Shown piece after piece: positions 35,915-45,260 of a DNA stretch of 64,000 nt. The notes beneath the pieces were generated by a model, which saw only the letters and a program-made list of their open reading frames with translations, was not told the origin of the DNA and ran no database searches. The position numbers and the translations under genes were made by a program. Location of the stretch: the NCBI GenBank assembly GCA_029263415.1, contig JAJCXN010000023.1, positions 62,001-126,000 on the forward strand, given 5' to 3'. The DNA is from Acidobacteriota bacterium (lineage in GTDB: Bacteria; Acidobacteriota; Thermoanaerobaculia; Multivoradales; Multivoraceae). The first letter of the stretch is position 1. Every line of letters begins with the position of its first letter.

Positions 35915-36088
35915 AGGCGTCGAAATTTCCCTGCGTACGGTAGGAGTGCCGTATTCTCGTTAGTCTTCTCTCACCCGCTCTCACCCGCTCTCACTTGGCT
36001 CACAGTGTCCTTCTTGCGCTTCTCGCAGTGGCCTTGACGCCTCAGCTCGCAGAACCATTCGCATCTCGCACCTTCATTGGGAGCATCA

Positions 36089-36898
36089 ATGAAACTGGCC
36101 GACACTCTGTACCGAGTCCCACGACAAGAGGGCTTGCAGCTCCTCCACCAGCGCGGCGACGACCTCATGGAAGAGCTCTCAAGCTGGCGTATGCGGTTAG
36201 CCGTAAACGAGGTGGCTACCTTTGAGAGCGCAGATGAGGAGACTGTGATCGTCGTTCAAGAGGGCGCTGGCAGCTTCACCGTGGGCGATCAGAGCTGGAA
36301 CTTCAGGCGCGAAGGTGTCTTTAAACAGGCAGCATCTGCCCTCTATTTGCCGCCGGGCCACGAGGTCACGGTAGCCGCCACAGTCGAAACCGAGGCGGTT
36401 CTCATCGCCACTCCTGTTGCAGAGGCCAACACAGCGGCTGCGCCGGCCTTTGTTGGGCCAGAACAGGTGGAAGTGCTTCAGCGTGGTCGCGGCCACTATC
36501 AGCGTGAGGTCCACAACCTGTTCTTGAACGATGACTACTGCCAACGCTTGATGGTTGGAGAGACCTTCAACCCACCCGGCATGTGGAGCAGCTACCCGCC
36601 ACACAAGCACGACGGTCGCGACAACGAGCCTCGCCTGGAAGAGGTCTATCACTATCGGGTCGACCCGCCCCAAGGGTTTGCGCAACAGCTGATGTACACC
36701 AGTGACGGTGAGTCCGTCACTCACACCGTCCGCGACGGTGACGCGGTGGTGATCCCGTACGGGTATCACCCGATTGCCGCTCCGCCAGGCTACAAGGTTT
36801 GCTACCTGTGGGCACTATCAGGCAACCAGCGAGAGCTCGCCTTGTTCGAGGATCCAGACCATCGCTGGCTGCATGAGGCACCCGGCGATCGAGCCTAA
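36089..36898 (+). CDS. KduI/IolB-family sugar-acid isomerase
   Basis: A 269-residue cupin-fold isomerase of the IolB/KduI family. IolB converts 5-deoxy-glucuronate in inositol breakdown; KduI converts 5-keto-4-deoxyuronate in pectin and alginate breakdown. ATG 36089 is preferred because GGGAG lies 6-10 bases upstream. Metal ligands are H172 and H174 in SSYPPHKHD, a nearby Glu (E180 or E184/E185), and H227 in PYGYHP. The body YHYRVDPPQGF looks closest to IolB. Its neighbours are an SDR, a KDG kinase and a TRAP transporter, and no other iol gene is present, so a KduI-like role is the better contextual reading. Confidence 0.85.
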   Translation: MKLADTLYRVPRQEGLQLLHQRGDDLMEELSSWRMRLAVNEVATFESADEETVIVVQEGAGSFTVGDQSWNFRREGVFKQAASALYLPPGHEVTVAATVETEAVLIATPVAEANTAAAPAFVGPEQVEVLQRGRGHYQREVHNLFLNDDYCQRLMVGETFNPPGMWSSYPPHKHDGRDNEPRLEEVYHYRVDPPQGFAQQLMYTSDGESVTHTVRDGDAVVIPYGYHPIAAPPGYKVCYLWALSGNQRELALFEDPDHRWLHEAPGDRA

Positions 36899-38084
36899 GA
36901 GCTTGCTTGAGAACCCTAGTGGTGACGTCACCCAAAGGAGTGACCAGGGTACCGAGACGTCGATCCTGTGCTTCGGCGAAGTGCTGCTACGGCTCACTCC
37001 TCGCCAGCACTCGCCGGGTGGAGCAGGCTGGTTCGACAAGCGATCCAAGGTCACCGCTCCTGCAGGCGTGTTCGAAGCGTGGTGGGGCGGTAGCGAAGCA
37101 AACGTTGCGGTTGGACTGGCACAACTCGGCAGTCGGGCAACGCTGCTAACAACCACCCCCGATCAGGAGTTGGGCGCTGCTGCGCGAGCGGCGTTGATTG
37201 AGCGGGGGGTCACACTTAGCCCTTCGCCTTCGCAGGGTCACCGATTGAAGAATCGGCAGGGCCCGACTGGAGGGCGAATGGGCATCTACTTTGCCGCCAC
37301 CCAACCCACCGGCAAGACCATGATCTACGACCGCACTGACTCGGCGTTTGCGCTGTCGCCACCTAGCGTCGAGCATGTGGATTGGAACAACCACGGTCAC
37401 TTTCACACCAGTGGCATCAATCCCGCATTGAGCCAAGCCTGCGCCGATGCAACCAAAGAACTCCTGGCCACGGCCAAGCGGCACGGCCTCGCGACCTCGT
37501 TCGACCTCAACCTAAGACAACTTTTGTGGAGCGACCAAGAGGCCGGCCACGCGATCGCGCCGCTCCTGCCGAAGGTCGATCTATTGCTGGCACATGCAGG
37601 CCAACTCTCGAGCGCCTTCAAACTCGACCGCATTGACCTCGACGATCCGGACCATGCGGCCTTAGTTCTCAGCGAGTTCTGCAAACGTCACAGCGTCAAA
37701 ACCGTCATCGTCACCGGCCGCGACACGCAAGAACCGAGCGAGACTATCGGCGCAAACCTAAGCGCAACCGAAGCCGCGGATCCAGACTCAGGCCCTGGGC
37801 CAGGGCCGCACAAGCTCGCCGTCCCGACCCGTCTGCGGGCGCTCCGGGCCACCGCGGATTCGATGCACTCCGAACAAACTCCTTGGTTCACAGCCACCGA
37901 CCGTATCGGATCGGGCGACGCGTTCAGCGCCGGCTTACTGGCCGCACAGGACCAAGGCAAAACGCAACTGCACTGGGCTCTTTCCGCTGCATCCCTAGCC
38001 AATCAGTGTGCCGGTGACTTTCCCTCTTTTGACCGCGAAGCTCTGGCCTCAAGAAGCCACGAGTTCTTCGGAAGCCCCAGATGA
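36873..38084 (+). CDS. kdgK: PfkB-family kinase, probable 2-keto-3-deoxygluconate kinase
   Basis: A ribokinase-fold sugar kinase of about 403 residues, probably phosphorylating 2-keto-3-deoxygluconate to KDPG. ATG 36873 overlaps the isomerase gene by 26 bases; TTG 36903 is an alternative. Family marks are LCFGEVLLRLTP, GGSEANVAVGLAQLG, GRMGIYFAATQP with IYDRTDSAFAL, HTSGINPAL, SFDLNLRQLLW, and the catalytic-base motif DRIGSGDAFSAGLL near 330-343. An insert of about 45 residues before that motif, rich in Gly/Pro/Ala, makes it longer than usual. KDPG would feed the Entner-Doudoroff route towards pyruvate; an aldolase is not in the window. Confidence 0.88.
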   Translation: MRHPAIEPKSLLENPSGDVTQRSDQGTETSILCFGEVLLRLTPRQHSPGGAGWFDKRSKVTAPAGVFEAWWGGSEANVAVGLAQLGSRATLLTTTPDQELGAAARAALIERGVTLSPSPSQGHRLKNRQGPTGGRMGIYFAATQPTGKTMIYDRTDSAFALSPPSVEHVDWNNHGHFHTSGINPALSQACADATKELLATAKRHGLATSFDLNLRQLLWSDQEAGHAIAPLLPKVDLLLAHAGQLSSAFKLDRIDLDDPDHAALVLSEFCKRHSVKTVIVTGRDTQEPSETIGANLSATEAADPDSGPGPGPHKLAVPTRLRALRATADSMHSEQTPWFTATDRIGSGDAFSAGLLAAQDQGKTQLHWALSAASLANQCAGDFPSFDREALASRSHEFFGSPR

Positions 38085-39097
38085 CCGGAGGCAAACACAG
38101 CACGGCCATCGTGATCGCATTGCTTGCGGTGGCCGCGGTGCTAGCGACGGCGTGCACCAGGACCAACAGTGCATCCACTGCCCACCTCCGCCTAGCCCAC
38201 GGACTCGACACCAAGCACCCCGTCCATGTGGCTCTCGAACATCTAAAGAGCGAAGCAGAACGACTTTCCCAAGGCACCCTCACCGTCGACATCTACCCCA
38301 GCGAGCAACTGGGCTCCGAACGCGAACTGGTCGAACTGCTACAAATCGGCAGCGTTGCCATGACCAAGATCTCGGCCAGCGTGCTCGAGAACTTCGATCC
38401 GGCCTTCTCAGTGCTCAGCGTGCCCTACCTTTTCAACGACGCCCAGCACCAGTTCGCAGCACTCGATGGTCCAGCTGGAGACCGACTGCTCGAGGGTCTG
38501 ATCGATTCACGACTCAAGGGCCTCGGCTTTTACGACGCTGGGAGCCGCAGCTTCTACACCTGCAAGGCCCCAATCTCGAGGCCTGCGGATCTCGCTGGAC
38601 TCAAGATCCGTACTCAAGAGAGCGCATCGGCAATGGCGATGGTGAGCGCCTTAGGCGGCAGTCCGACGCCGATCTCTTGGGGCGAGCTCTACACCGCCTT
38701 GGCCCAGGGCGTCGTTGACGGCGCTGAGAACAACCCACCATCGTTCTACACCTCGAGGCACTACGAAGTCTGTCCCTTCTACACGCTCGACGAGCACACA
38801 TCGGTGCCAGATGTGCTGTTGATGTCCGGAGTGATCTGGGATCGGCTCAATGCCGAGCACCGCAAAGTACTCATCCAAGCGGTGCGCTCGTCGGTGGCTC
38901 TTGAACGAGAGTTGTGGCGCAAGGCCACCGACGACGCACTGCAGCAACTCCGACTGGCAGGCGTAGAAATCACTCAACCGGACAGCGTAGCGTTCAGGCG
39001 CGGCGTCGAAGACCTGCGAGCCGAAGCAGCTAAAGACCCGCTCCTGGAAGACCTGCTCCGGCTGATCGAGGCAGCCGCTGAGGTCAGCTCACTGTGA
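38081..39097 (+). CDS. dctP: TRAP transporter substrate-binding protein DctP
   Basis: A 338-residue periplasmic solute receptor of a tripartite ATP-independent transporter. The N-terminus is a lipoprotein-like signal (AIVIALLAVAAVLATAC), so it may be lipid-anchored. Family signatures are LRLAHGLDTKHPVHVALEHL, IYPSEQLGSERELVELLQIG and DLAGLKIRTQES, whose Arg normally holds the ligand carboxylate, plus ISWGELYTALAQGVVDGAENNP. Its ATG overlaps the kinase stop by 4 bases, so transport and KDG catabolism are expressed together. A uronate or related sugar acid is the expected ligand. Confidence 0.94.
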   Translation: MTGGKHSTAIVIALLAVAAVLATACTRTNSASTAHLRLAHGLDTKHPVHVALEHLKSEAERLSQGTLTVDIYPSEQLGSERELVELLQIGSVAMTKISASVLENFDPAFSVLSVPYLFNDAQHQFAALDGPAGDRLLEGLIDSRLKGLGFYDAGSRSFYTCKAPISRPADLAGLKIRTQESASAMAMVSALGGSPTPISWGELYTALAQGVVDGAENNPPSFYTSRHYEVCPFYTLDEHTSVPDVLLMSGVIWDRLNAEHRKVLIQAVRSSVALERELWRKATDDALQQLRLAGVEITQPDSVAFRRGVEDLRAEAAKDPLLEDLLRLIEAAAEVSSL

Positions 39098-39585
39098 CCC
39101 GCTTCGCCGGGATTGGCTTCGCTGGGACTCGTTTCACTGGGAATCGACTCAATGCCACGGTGACGCGCTGGCTCGGACACATTGTGGTCGCGCTACTTGT
39201 AGCAATGGTGCTCAATGTGCTGTGGCAAATCGCTAGCCGGTACCTGCTCGGCCAACCGAGCGCTTTCACCGAAGAAATTGCCCGCTTCCTGTTGATTTGG
39301 TTGGGCTTGTTAGGTGCGGCGTACGCTTCGAGTTTTGGCGATCACATAGCGCTCGATCTCCTGCCCATGCCCCAAGCTTGGCGCGACCGTATCCAACGTT
39401 TGGCGATGGCAGCACTCGGCTTGTTGCTCACAAGCGGCGGCGTTTGGCTAGTGCGGTTCACCGCTGAACTCGAGCAACGCTCGGCGGCCTTGAACCTTCC
39501 GCTCGCTTGGGTCTATCTAGCGGCTCCGCTCGCAGGCGCACTCATCCTCTTCTTTACCCTCATCCCCAGAGCGCAAGATCCATGA
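39094..39585 (+). CDS. dctQ: TRAP transporter small membrane subunit DctQ
   Basis: A 163-residue four-helix membrane protein that joins the binding protein to the large permease. The start is GTG 39094, overlapping the dctP stop. Helices are visible at about 31-50 (IVVALLVAMVLNVLWQIA), 68-87, 103-124 and 138-157. The family motif TEEIARFLLIWLGLLGAAYA is at about residues 58-77. The N-terminus before the first helix is made of three copies of a five-residue unit (FAGIG, FAGTR, FTGNR) encoded by a 15-base repeat, which is not part of the usual fold. Confidence 0.92.
   Translation: MTRFAGIGFAGTRFTGNRLNATVTRWLGHIVVALLVAMVLNVLWQIASRYLLGQPSAFTEEIARFLLIWLGLLGAAYASSFGDHIALDLLPMPQAWRDRIQRLAMAALGLLLTSGGVWLVRFTAELEQRSAALNLPLAWVYLAAPLAGALILFFTLIPRAQDP
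39103..39147 (+). repeat. 15-base tandem repeat, 3 copies, at the 5' end of dctQ
   Basis: Copies 39103-39117, 39118-39132 and 39133-39147 follow TTCGCCGGGATTGGC with increasing divergence. They keep the frame and encode the cytoplasmic N-terminal tail of DctQ right after the GTG start. Confidence 0.85.
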
Positions 39586-40880
39586 CCTGGATCCTGCTGA
39601 TCGTGTTGTTCGGTGGTCTGCTGCTGGTCGGCGTGCCAGTGGTTGCTGCCATTGCGACCAGCGCTGCCGTGACGTTGCTGGTAAGCCTACCGATGGAGCC
39701 AGCGACGGTGACCATCGTGCAACGCATGGCGACCGGCCTCGACAGCTTCTCCTTGCTCGCGATCCCGCTGTTTCTGCTGTCCGGCGAGATCATGAATCGA
39801 GGCGGTGCCGCGCGGCGGCTGGTCGACCTAGGACGTGCCTTGGTCGCTCGACTGCCAGGCGGTCTACTCTTGGTCAATATCACCGCGTGTCTCTTGTTTG
39901 GAGCTATCTCCGGCTCGGCAGTCGCCGCCACCGCAGCAATTGGCGGTTTCATGATCCCGTTGATGGAGCGGCACGGTGTGCCCAGACCACTGTCCTCGGC
40001 GACCAACCTGACGGCATCGACCACGGGCCTCCTGATCCCGCCGAGCAACGTGCTCATCGTCTATGCCCTTGCCAGCGGCGGGGTGTCCGTCGCCGCGTTG
40101 TTTCTCGCTGGCTATGTCCCAGGACTGTTGGTTGGCATCGCGTTGATGCTGGTCGCTGTGGTCACCAGTCGTCGGCTGCTTGCAGCGACCAACACCAACG
40201 CATCGCAGATCATCGTGCCGCCGTTGTGGGGCTCCCTGCTGGAAGCATTTCCGAGCCTGCTGCTGGTGGTACTGGTCATGGGCGGCATCGTCGCCGGCGT
40301 CTTCACCGCCACCGAAGCCGCCGGATTCAGCGTGCTCTACGCATTGATCTTGACCTTTGCATGGCATCGCGAGATCCCGCTTAAAGCGCTCCACAGCGTG
40401 GCGTTGCGCACCGTCAGGACCAGCAGCGTGGTATTGCTTTTGGTGTCAGCTTCGATGGCCTTGTCGTGGGTCATGGCATACGAGAACCTACCTCAACGGC
40501 TGGCCGCGGCCCTGCTCTCCTTCGCTGACAACGAGATCGTCTTGTTGCTCTTGATCAACGCACTCCTACTGCTGGTCGGCACCGTGTTGGACATGACTCC
40601 CGCGGTTCTGATCTTCACTCCGATTCTGCTACCCGTGGTGCAGCAAATCGGTATGGACCCGGTGCACTTCGGCATCGTTATGGTGCTCAACTTGTGCATC
40701 GGTTTGTGCACGCCGCCGGTCGGAACCGTGTTGTTTGTCGGCATGGCCACAGGCAATGTCTCCTTGCGCCAACTCATACCCCCCTTGTTACCGCTCTACC
40801 TTGCGATGGTCGCGGTCCTCATCGTGGTGACTCTCTTTCCGGGCTTGAGTCTGTGGCTACCCCGCAGCCTGGGCTTCTAG
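39582..40880 (+). CDS. dctM: TRAP transporter large membrane subunit DctM
   Basis: A 432-residue, roughly 12-helix sodium-coupled permease that moves the substrate delivered by DctP. ATG 39582 overlaps the dctQ stop and starts directly in a hydrophobic helix (MTWILLIVLFGGLLLVGVPV). Conserved TRAP-M segments are PLFLLSGEIMNRGGAARRLVD, GAISGSAVAATAAIGGFMIP, LIPPSNVLIVYAL, and near the C-terminus MTPAVLIFTPILLPVVQQIGMD and CIGLCTPPVGTVLFVG. It is the last gene of the sugar-acid operon; the next gene starts after 82 bases. Confidence 0.95.
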   Translation: MTWILLIVLFGGLLLVGVPVVAAIATSAAVTLLVSLPMEPATVTIVQRMATGLDSFSLLAIPLFLLSGEIMNRGGAARRLVDLGRALVARLPGGLLLVNITACLLFGAISGSAVAATAAIGGFMIPLMERHGVPRPLSSATNLTASTTGLLIPPSNVLIVYALASGGVSVAALFLAGYVPGLLVGIALMLVAVVTSRRLLAATNTNASQIIVPPLWGSLLEAFPSLLLVVLVMGGIVAGVFTATEAAGFSVLYALILTFAWHREIPLKALHSVALRTVRTSSVVLLLVSASMALSWVMAYENLPQRLAAALLSFADNEIVLLLLINALLLLVGTVLDMTPAVLIFTPILLPVVQQIGMDPVHFGIVMVLNLCIGLCTPPVGTVLFVGMATGNVSLRQLIPPLLPLYLAMVAVLIVVTLFPGLSLWLPRSLGF

Positions 40881-40962
40881 GAGCGTCGCTGGTCAGCAGG
40901 GACGGTCTAAGATGCGCTACTGAACGACGCATCACTTCTTCGCCACCACCCGGTTTCAACCC

Positions 40963-41928
40963 ATGCTCACCGAATCTTCACCAGCCAACAGCGCCCCAAC
41001 GAGCGCCCGCACCGCCTCGGTGGCCAACCGGGCCGCACTCAAAGATCGACTGCAAAAGTTCGACTACCTTGCCGACGCGTCACTACTCACCTCGATCCAC
41101 CTCGCGCTCGAACTCAAGAAGCCGCTGTTCCTCGAAGGTGAACCAGGAGTCGGCAAGACCGAAGTTGCCAAGGTGTTGGCCAAGCACCTCGAACTGCCGC
41201 TCATCCGGCTGCAGTGCTACGAAGGACTCGATACAGCGCAGGCGCTGTATGAATGGAACTATCCAGCCCAGCTCTTGGCAATTCGGGCGGCCGAAGCCAA
41301 CAACGGAGAAACGAAGCCGCTCTTTTCGCGCGAGTTCTTGCTAGCTCGCCCGCTCCTGCAAGCGATCGATCCAGAAGGTCTCAACGGTCGAGCGGTTCTA
41401 CTCATCGACGAACTCGATCGATCGGACGCCGAATTCGAGGCGTTCTTGCTCGAAGTCTTGGCCGACTTTCAAATCACCATTCCTGAGCTAGGCACACTCG
41501 CCGCAGCCCAGCCTCCGGTGGTGGTGATCACATCCAATCGAACTCGCGAGATCCATGACGCGCTCAAACGACGTTGCTTGTACCACTGGATCGACTTCCC
41601 CGACTTCGACAAGGAACTCGCCATCATTCGCCGACGGGCGCCCGATGCACCCGAACGGCTCGCAGTGGAAGTCACCGGGTTCCTGCAGGCTCTCCGCCAG
41701 GAGGACCTGTACAAGGGCCCCGGCATCGCTGAGAGCATTGATTGGGTCCAGGCTCTGCTCGCCCTCGATCAAGAAACGCTCAGCGATTCAGTCTTGCGCG
41801 ATACCTTGGGTGTCTTGCTCAAATATCGCGACGACCTCGACGCTATCGACAGCGACGCTGCTAAGCGGCTACTCCAAGCAGCAACGGACGCGAGCACGCG
41901 GCACGATTCAAATCGACGGTCGGGGTGA
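40963..41928 (+). CDS. MoxR-family AAA ATPase (CoxD-like)
   Basis: A 321-residue AAA+ ATPase of the MoxR group, which with a VWA partner remodels metalloenzymes. CoxD, the relative in CO dehydrogenase clusters, helps assemble the Cu-Mo site. Walker A GEPGVGKT is at residues 59-66, Walker B AVLLIDELDRSD near 144-155, and sensor 1 VVVITSNRTREI near 186-197. ATG 40963 follows a region without a clear Shine-Dalgarno sequence. It overlaps the VWA gene by GTGA and opens a cluster that ends with XdhC and MocA. Confidence 0.92.
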   Translation: MLTESSPANSAPTSARTASVANRAALKDRLQKFDYLADASLLTSIHLALELKKPLFLEGEPGVGKTEVAKVLAKHLELPLIRLQCYEGLDTAQALYEWNYPAQLLAIRAAEANNGETKPLFSREFLLARPLLQAIDPEGLNGRAVLLIDELDRSDAEFEAFLLEVLADFQITIPELGTLAAAQPPVVVITSNRTREIHDALKRRCLYHWIDFPDFDKELAIIRRRAPDAPERLAVEVTGFLQALRQEDLYKGPGIAESIDWVQALLALDQETLSDSVLRDTLGVLLKYRDDLDAIDSDAAKRLLQAATDASTRHDSNRRSG

Positions 41929-43118
41929 GTTCGGCCGCCGGCGCTGACTCCATGGCTCAAACCGAACCACGGCCTCCTGAATCCGGCAGGCTCCTAGCCA
42001 ACATGGTGTTGTTCGCGCGGCTACTGCGCGTGGGCGAACTCAAGGTCACTCCAACTCAAGTCAGCAGCTGGGTCGAAGCACTCGATCACGTCGAACTGGG
42101 ATCGAAGCATCAAGTCAAGGATGCGGCTCGCGCTGTATTGGTGAGCGACTCCTCTGAACTCGCATGGTTCGACGCTGCCTTCGAGCTCTTTTGGCAACGT
42201 CGCGACGCAGAGGAACTCAACGAACTCGAGCTCGGCCTGCTTGTTCAACGCCAAGACCGAACCGAACTCCAGCTTGCCGAGCCAGGCGACAAGGGTTCAG
42301 GAGAATCAGCGCGTGAACCCGTCATCACATGGAGCGATCAAGAACGCCTCCGAGACAAGCCGTTCACCGCGCTCAACCATCAAGAACGCCGAGCCGTCGA
42401 AGAACTCATCGCGCGGCTCCAGTTCGAGCCGCCGCCGGTCACTTCCCGACGAAAACGTCTGCGAAGGAGCGGACGCGAGATTGATCTCAGATCGGCACTG
42501 CGCCGCAATCTCAAAAACGGCGCAGAGCTGATCGAACTGCCGCGATTGCACAAGCGCTTGCGTCCTCGACCGGTGATCGCTCTGTGCGACGTTTCTGGAT
42601 CAATGGAGGCCTATTCGCGACTGCTATTGCACTTTGTGTACGCGCTCTCACACCGACAGAAGTCCCGCTCGCGGGTGGAGTCGTTCGCATTCGGCACGCG
42701 CCTCACCAGGCTATCCAATGACCTTCGCATTCGGCAGATCGACGCAGCGCTCAGGGCGGCTATCGAGCGCATCGGCGACTGGGGTGGCGGCACCCGTACC
42801 GGAGAAGCCTTGCGCACGTTCCATCGTCACTGGGCTCCTCGGGTTCTCGGTCGTGGAGCGATTGTATTGATCATCTCTGACGGCTGGGACCGTGGCGATC
42901 CTCGCCTTCTAGGCAAAGAGCTAGCTCGCCTTCAGCGCACCTGTGACCAGTTGATCTGGCTCAACCCGCTCTTGGGCAGTGCCGACTATGAGCCGCTGAC
43001 GCGAGGGATGCAGGCGGCTCTCCCTCACCTCGATCGGTTCTTGCCTGTTCACAACCTGCGCTCACTCGAACAGCTCGCAGTGCTACTCGACGAGGCCGAC
43101 TTAAGCCGCCGCTCCTAA
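41925..43118 (+). CDS. VWA-domain protein (CoxE-like)
   Basis: A 397-residue protein with a C-terminal von Willebrand A domain. The metal-ion motif DVSGSM is near residues 223-228 with later MIDAS elements GGGTRTGEAL and ISDGWDRGD. The N-terminal 200 residues match the CoxE/YeaD-type partner of MoxR ATPases (ARLLRVGELKVTPTQVSSWVEALDHV). GTG 41925 overlaps the MoxR stop; ATG 41952 is an alternative. The pair is expected to work together on maturation of the molybdenum hydroxylase encoded at 10-14 kb. Confidence 0.9.
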   Translation: MSSAAGADSMAQTEPRPPESGRLLANMVLFARLLRVGELKVTPTQVSSWVEALDHVELGSKHQVKDAARAVLVSDSSELAWFDAAFELFWQRRDAEELNELELGLLVQRQDRTELQLAEPGDKGSGESAREPVITWSDQERLRDKPFTALNHQERRAVEELIARLQFEPPPVTSRRKRLRRSGREIDLRSALRRNLKNGAELIELPRLHKRLRPRPVIALCDVSGSMEAYSRLLLHFVYALSHRQKSRSRVESFAFGTRLTRLSNDLRIRQIDAALRAAIERIGDWGGGTRTGEALRTFHRHWAPRVLGRGAIVLIISDGWDRGDPRLLGKELARLQRTCDQLIWLNPLLGSADYEPLTRGMQAALPHLDRFLPVHNLRSLEQLAVLLDEADLSRRS

Positions 43119-43190
43119 GACCGCTTCACACAGTCCGTTTGAAACGGAACCCACCGGCCCCGCAAACCAGCAGGCTAAGATTCCAGTCCT

Positions 43191-45134
43191 ATGGTCGAAA
43201 AATCTACGTTCCGCACCAGTCTGCCGTTCTTGTTACGGATCGTGGTAGCGCTACTCGCAGTGGCATTGGTGCCGCTCTTGTTTGCATCGTGGCGCCTGAT
43301 CTCGGTCAACCGTGACTCGATGGAACTGCAGGTCAAGACTACGCAGACCATTGCCACACGCACCGCCGCCGATGCGATCAGTACTTTCGTCGAAACCCGC
43401 AAGGCGCTGGCGCGCAGCATCGCCGCGTCGCCGGTGCTGGAAACTGCCGACGGTACGGCGATCGGCGCACTGTTGCAGAGTAGCTTGCAAGCCTGGGGCA
43501 ATCTCGAAATCGAGGGCCTGGCTTTGCTCGACGCAGCGGGCACGATGCTACTCGGCACTCGGATCGCCGGCTCTGACCTTGAACTAAGTGCTTGGGTGTC
43601 CGCGGTACCCTTGGATCAAGAGGGCGCCACTTCGGCGCTTGAGGTAAGCGACAACCGAATCTTGTTGGTGGTACGCGAACCGCTGGCGAGGAGCGGATCG
43701 GTAATGCTGGTCAGCGACACCAACGGTCTACGCCAACCGCTCGAGCCCAGCCAGTTGATCGATGACAGCGGTGCATTGATCGCTGTGTTCGATCACGACG
43801 GTCGTCAACTAGCCGGCTCGCTAGGGGACCTTGTCGCCCCGGAAGGTCTGATGAATCAAGCCTTGGCGGGCGCAGTTGAAGGCTCAGGAATCTACCGCAC
43901 CGAGGGCGAAGTGGCGTACATTGGCGCATTCTCTGGGATCGAAGGCACTGACTGGACCGTCATCGCTATGCAGCCGCGTGCGGTCGCCGAAAGGGTCGCA
44001 GAGCGAATGCGAGCGCGCGCCCTTAGCGCGCTTGCGATCGCCCTGGGAATCGTCGGTCTGCTGGTGTTTGCCACCTACGGTTGGCTGGTTAAGCCGCTCC
44101 GCAATCTGCTCGACGCTCAACGTCGACTGGCCATGAGTCGGGGCGATGAAGGCGGCGGTCTGATCAATCAGCTGCAACGAAGCTTTCAAGATCTTGAGCA
44201 GCGGATGGCTGATCAACACGACCTTGGCGAAGTGTTCCTTGGTCGCTATCAGGTCCTGGAACTGGTCGGGCGAGGCGGGATGGGCACCGTCTTCCGCGGA
44301 TGGGATCCGCAGCTCGAACGCTACCTCGCACTCAAGACGGTGCGCTTTGACAGGCTAGCTGCAGGCAAGACCGACCTGGTGGGCGCCCTGCTCAAAGAAG
44401 CCAAGACCACAGCGCGCATTCAGCACCCGCATGTAGTGCAAGTATTCGACGTCGCCTCCGTGGGCAACGCTGCGTTTGTTGCCATGGAGTTCGTCGACGG
44501 AATTAGCCTTGAGGGGTGGGTGCAACGCGGCTTGCCTCCTGCACGCCTCGCGATCCCGGTGACGCTGGGTATCGCAGAAGGTATGGGCGCTGCTCACGAG
44601 CACGAGATCTTGCACCGCGACATCAAAGCCGCCAACGTGTTGCTGGGGTTCGACGGGTCGATCAAGGTCACTGACTTTGGACTCGCAAAGTTCGTGCACG
44701 CGCAGGCGCTGGAGGCGGATGATCTGGTATTCGGCACGCCCGGCCATATTGCGCCCGAAGTCCTTCTCGGCGAAGGTGTCGACAAACCGGCAGACGTGTT
44801 CGCACTGGGCGTTGTCCTGCACTATTTGCTGACCGGCTACACACCGTTTCGGGGCCAAAGCGTCAAGGACACTCTCAAGAAGACCCTGGTCGGTAAGGTC
44901 GGACGCCCGAGCCATCTGCGCCCGGAGATCCCGAAAGAACTCGAGAATCTGCTGTTCGACATGCTTGGCAGCGATCCCCAAGCGCGACCAACGGCCGGCG
45001 CCATCGTCCAACGACTTCGGGACATGCAGTCCCGCAGAGGCATCGAATGGTACCCACCGCCGAGAGGCGAAGGCGAAGAGTCACTGAGTGCGATGCCTTC
45101 GTCTGAGCTTGCCGAGACTCAGCCAGTTTCCTAG
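43191..45134 (+). CDS. receptor-type Ser/Thr protein kinase
   Basis: A 647-residue membrane kinase with a periplasmic sensor. TM1 is at about residues 12-33, an extracytoplasmic cache-like domain at 34-275, TM2 at 276-298 (ALSALAIALGIVGLLVFATYGWLV), a HAMP-like linker to about 345, then the kinase domain at about 352-625. Kinase motifs: the glycine loop GRGGMGTVF, VAIK-type ALKTV, HRDIKAANVLL near 474-484, DFG in VTDFGLAK, and GTPGHIAPEVL. All catalytic residues are present. It lies within the putative hydroxylase-maturation cluster; whether it regulates that enzyme is unknown. Confidence 0.93.
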   Translation: MVEKSTFRTSLPFLLRIVVALLAVALVPLLFASWRLISVNRDSMELQVKTTQTIATRTAADAISTFVETRKALARSIAASPVLETADGTAIGALLQSSLQAWGNLEIEGLALLDAAGTMLLGTRIAGSDLELSAWVSAVPLDQEGATSALEVSDNRILLVVREPLARSGSVMLVSDTNGLRQPLEPSQLIDDSGALIAVFDHDGRQLAGSLGDLVAPEGLMNQALAGAVEGSGIYRTEGEVAYIGAFSGIEGTDWTVIAMQPRAVAERVAERMRARALSALAIALGIVGLLVFATYGWLVKPLRNLLDAQRRLAMSRGDEGGGLINQLQRSFQDLEQRMADQHDLGEVFLGRYQVLELVGRGGMGTVFRGWDPQLERYLALKTVRFDRLAAGKTDLVGALLKEAKTTARIQHPHVVQVFDVASVGNAAFVAMEFVDGISLEGWVQRGLPPARLAIPVTLGIAEGMGAAHEHEILHRDIKAANVLLGFDGSIKVTDFGLAKFVHAQALEADDLVFGTPGHIAPEVLLGEGVDKPADVFALGVVLHYLLTGYTPFRGQSVKDTLKKTLVGKVGRPSHLRPEIPKELENLLFDMLGSDPQARPTAGAIVQRLRDMQSRRGIEWYPPPRGEGEESLSAMPSSELAETQPVS

Positions 45135-45260
45135 GCGACTCGCCGGCCCCGCCTTGTGGCCACATCTCTGCAAGAGCAACACCTGCGCAGCGTGCCAGTG
45201 GTATTCTGCTGGTCCTGAACTACCTTGTCTTCCTTCAAGCGCTAGGACCCCAGTCAAGCC

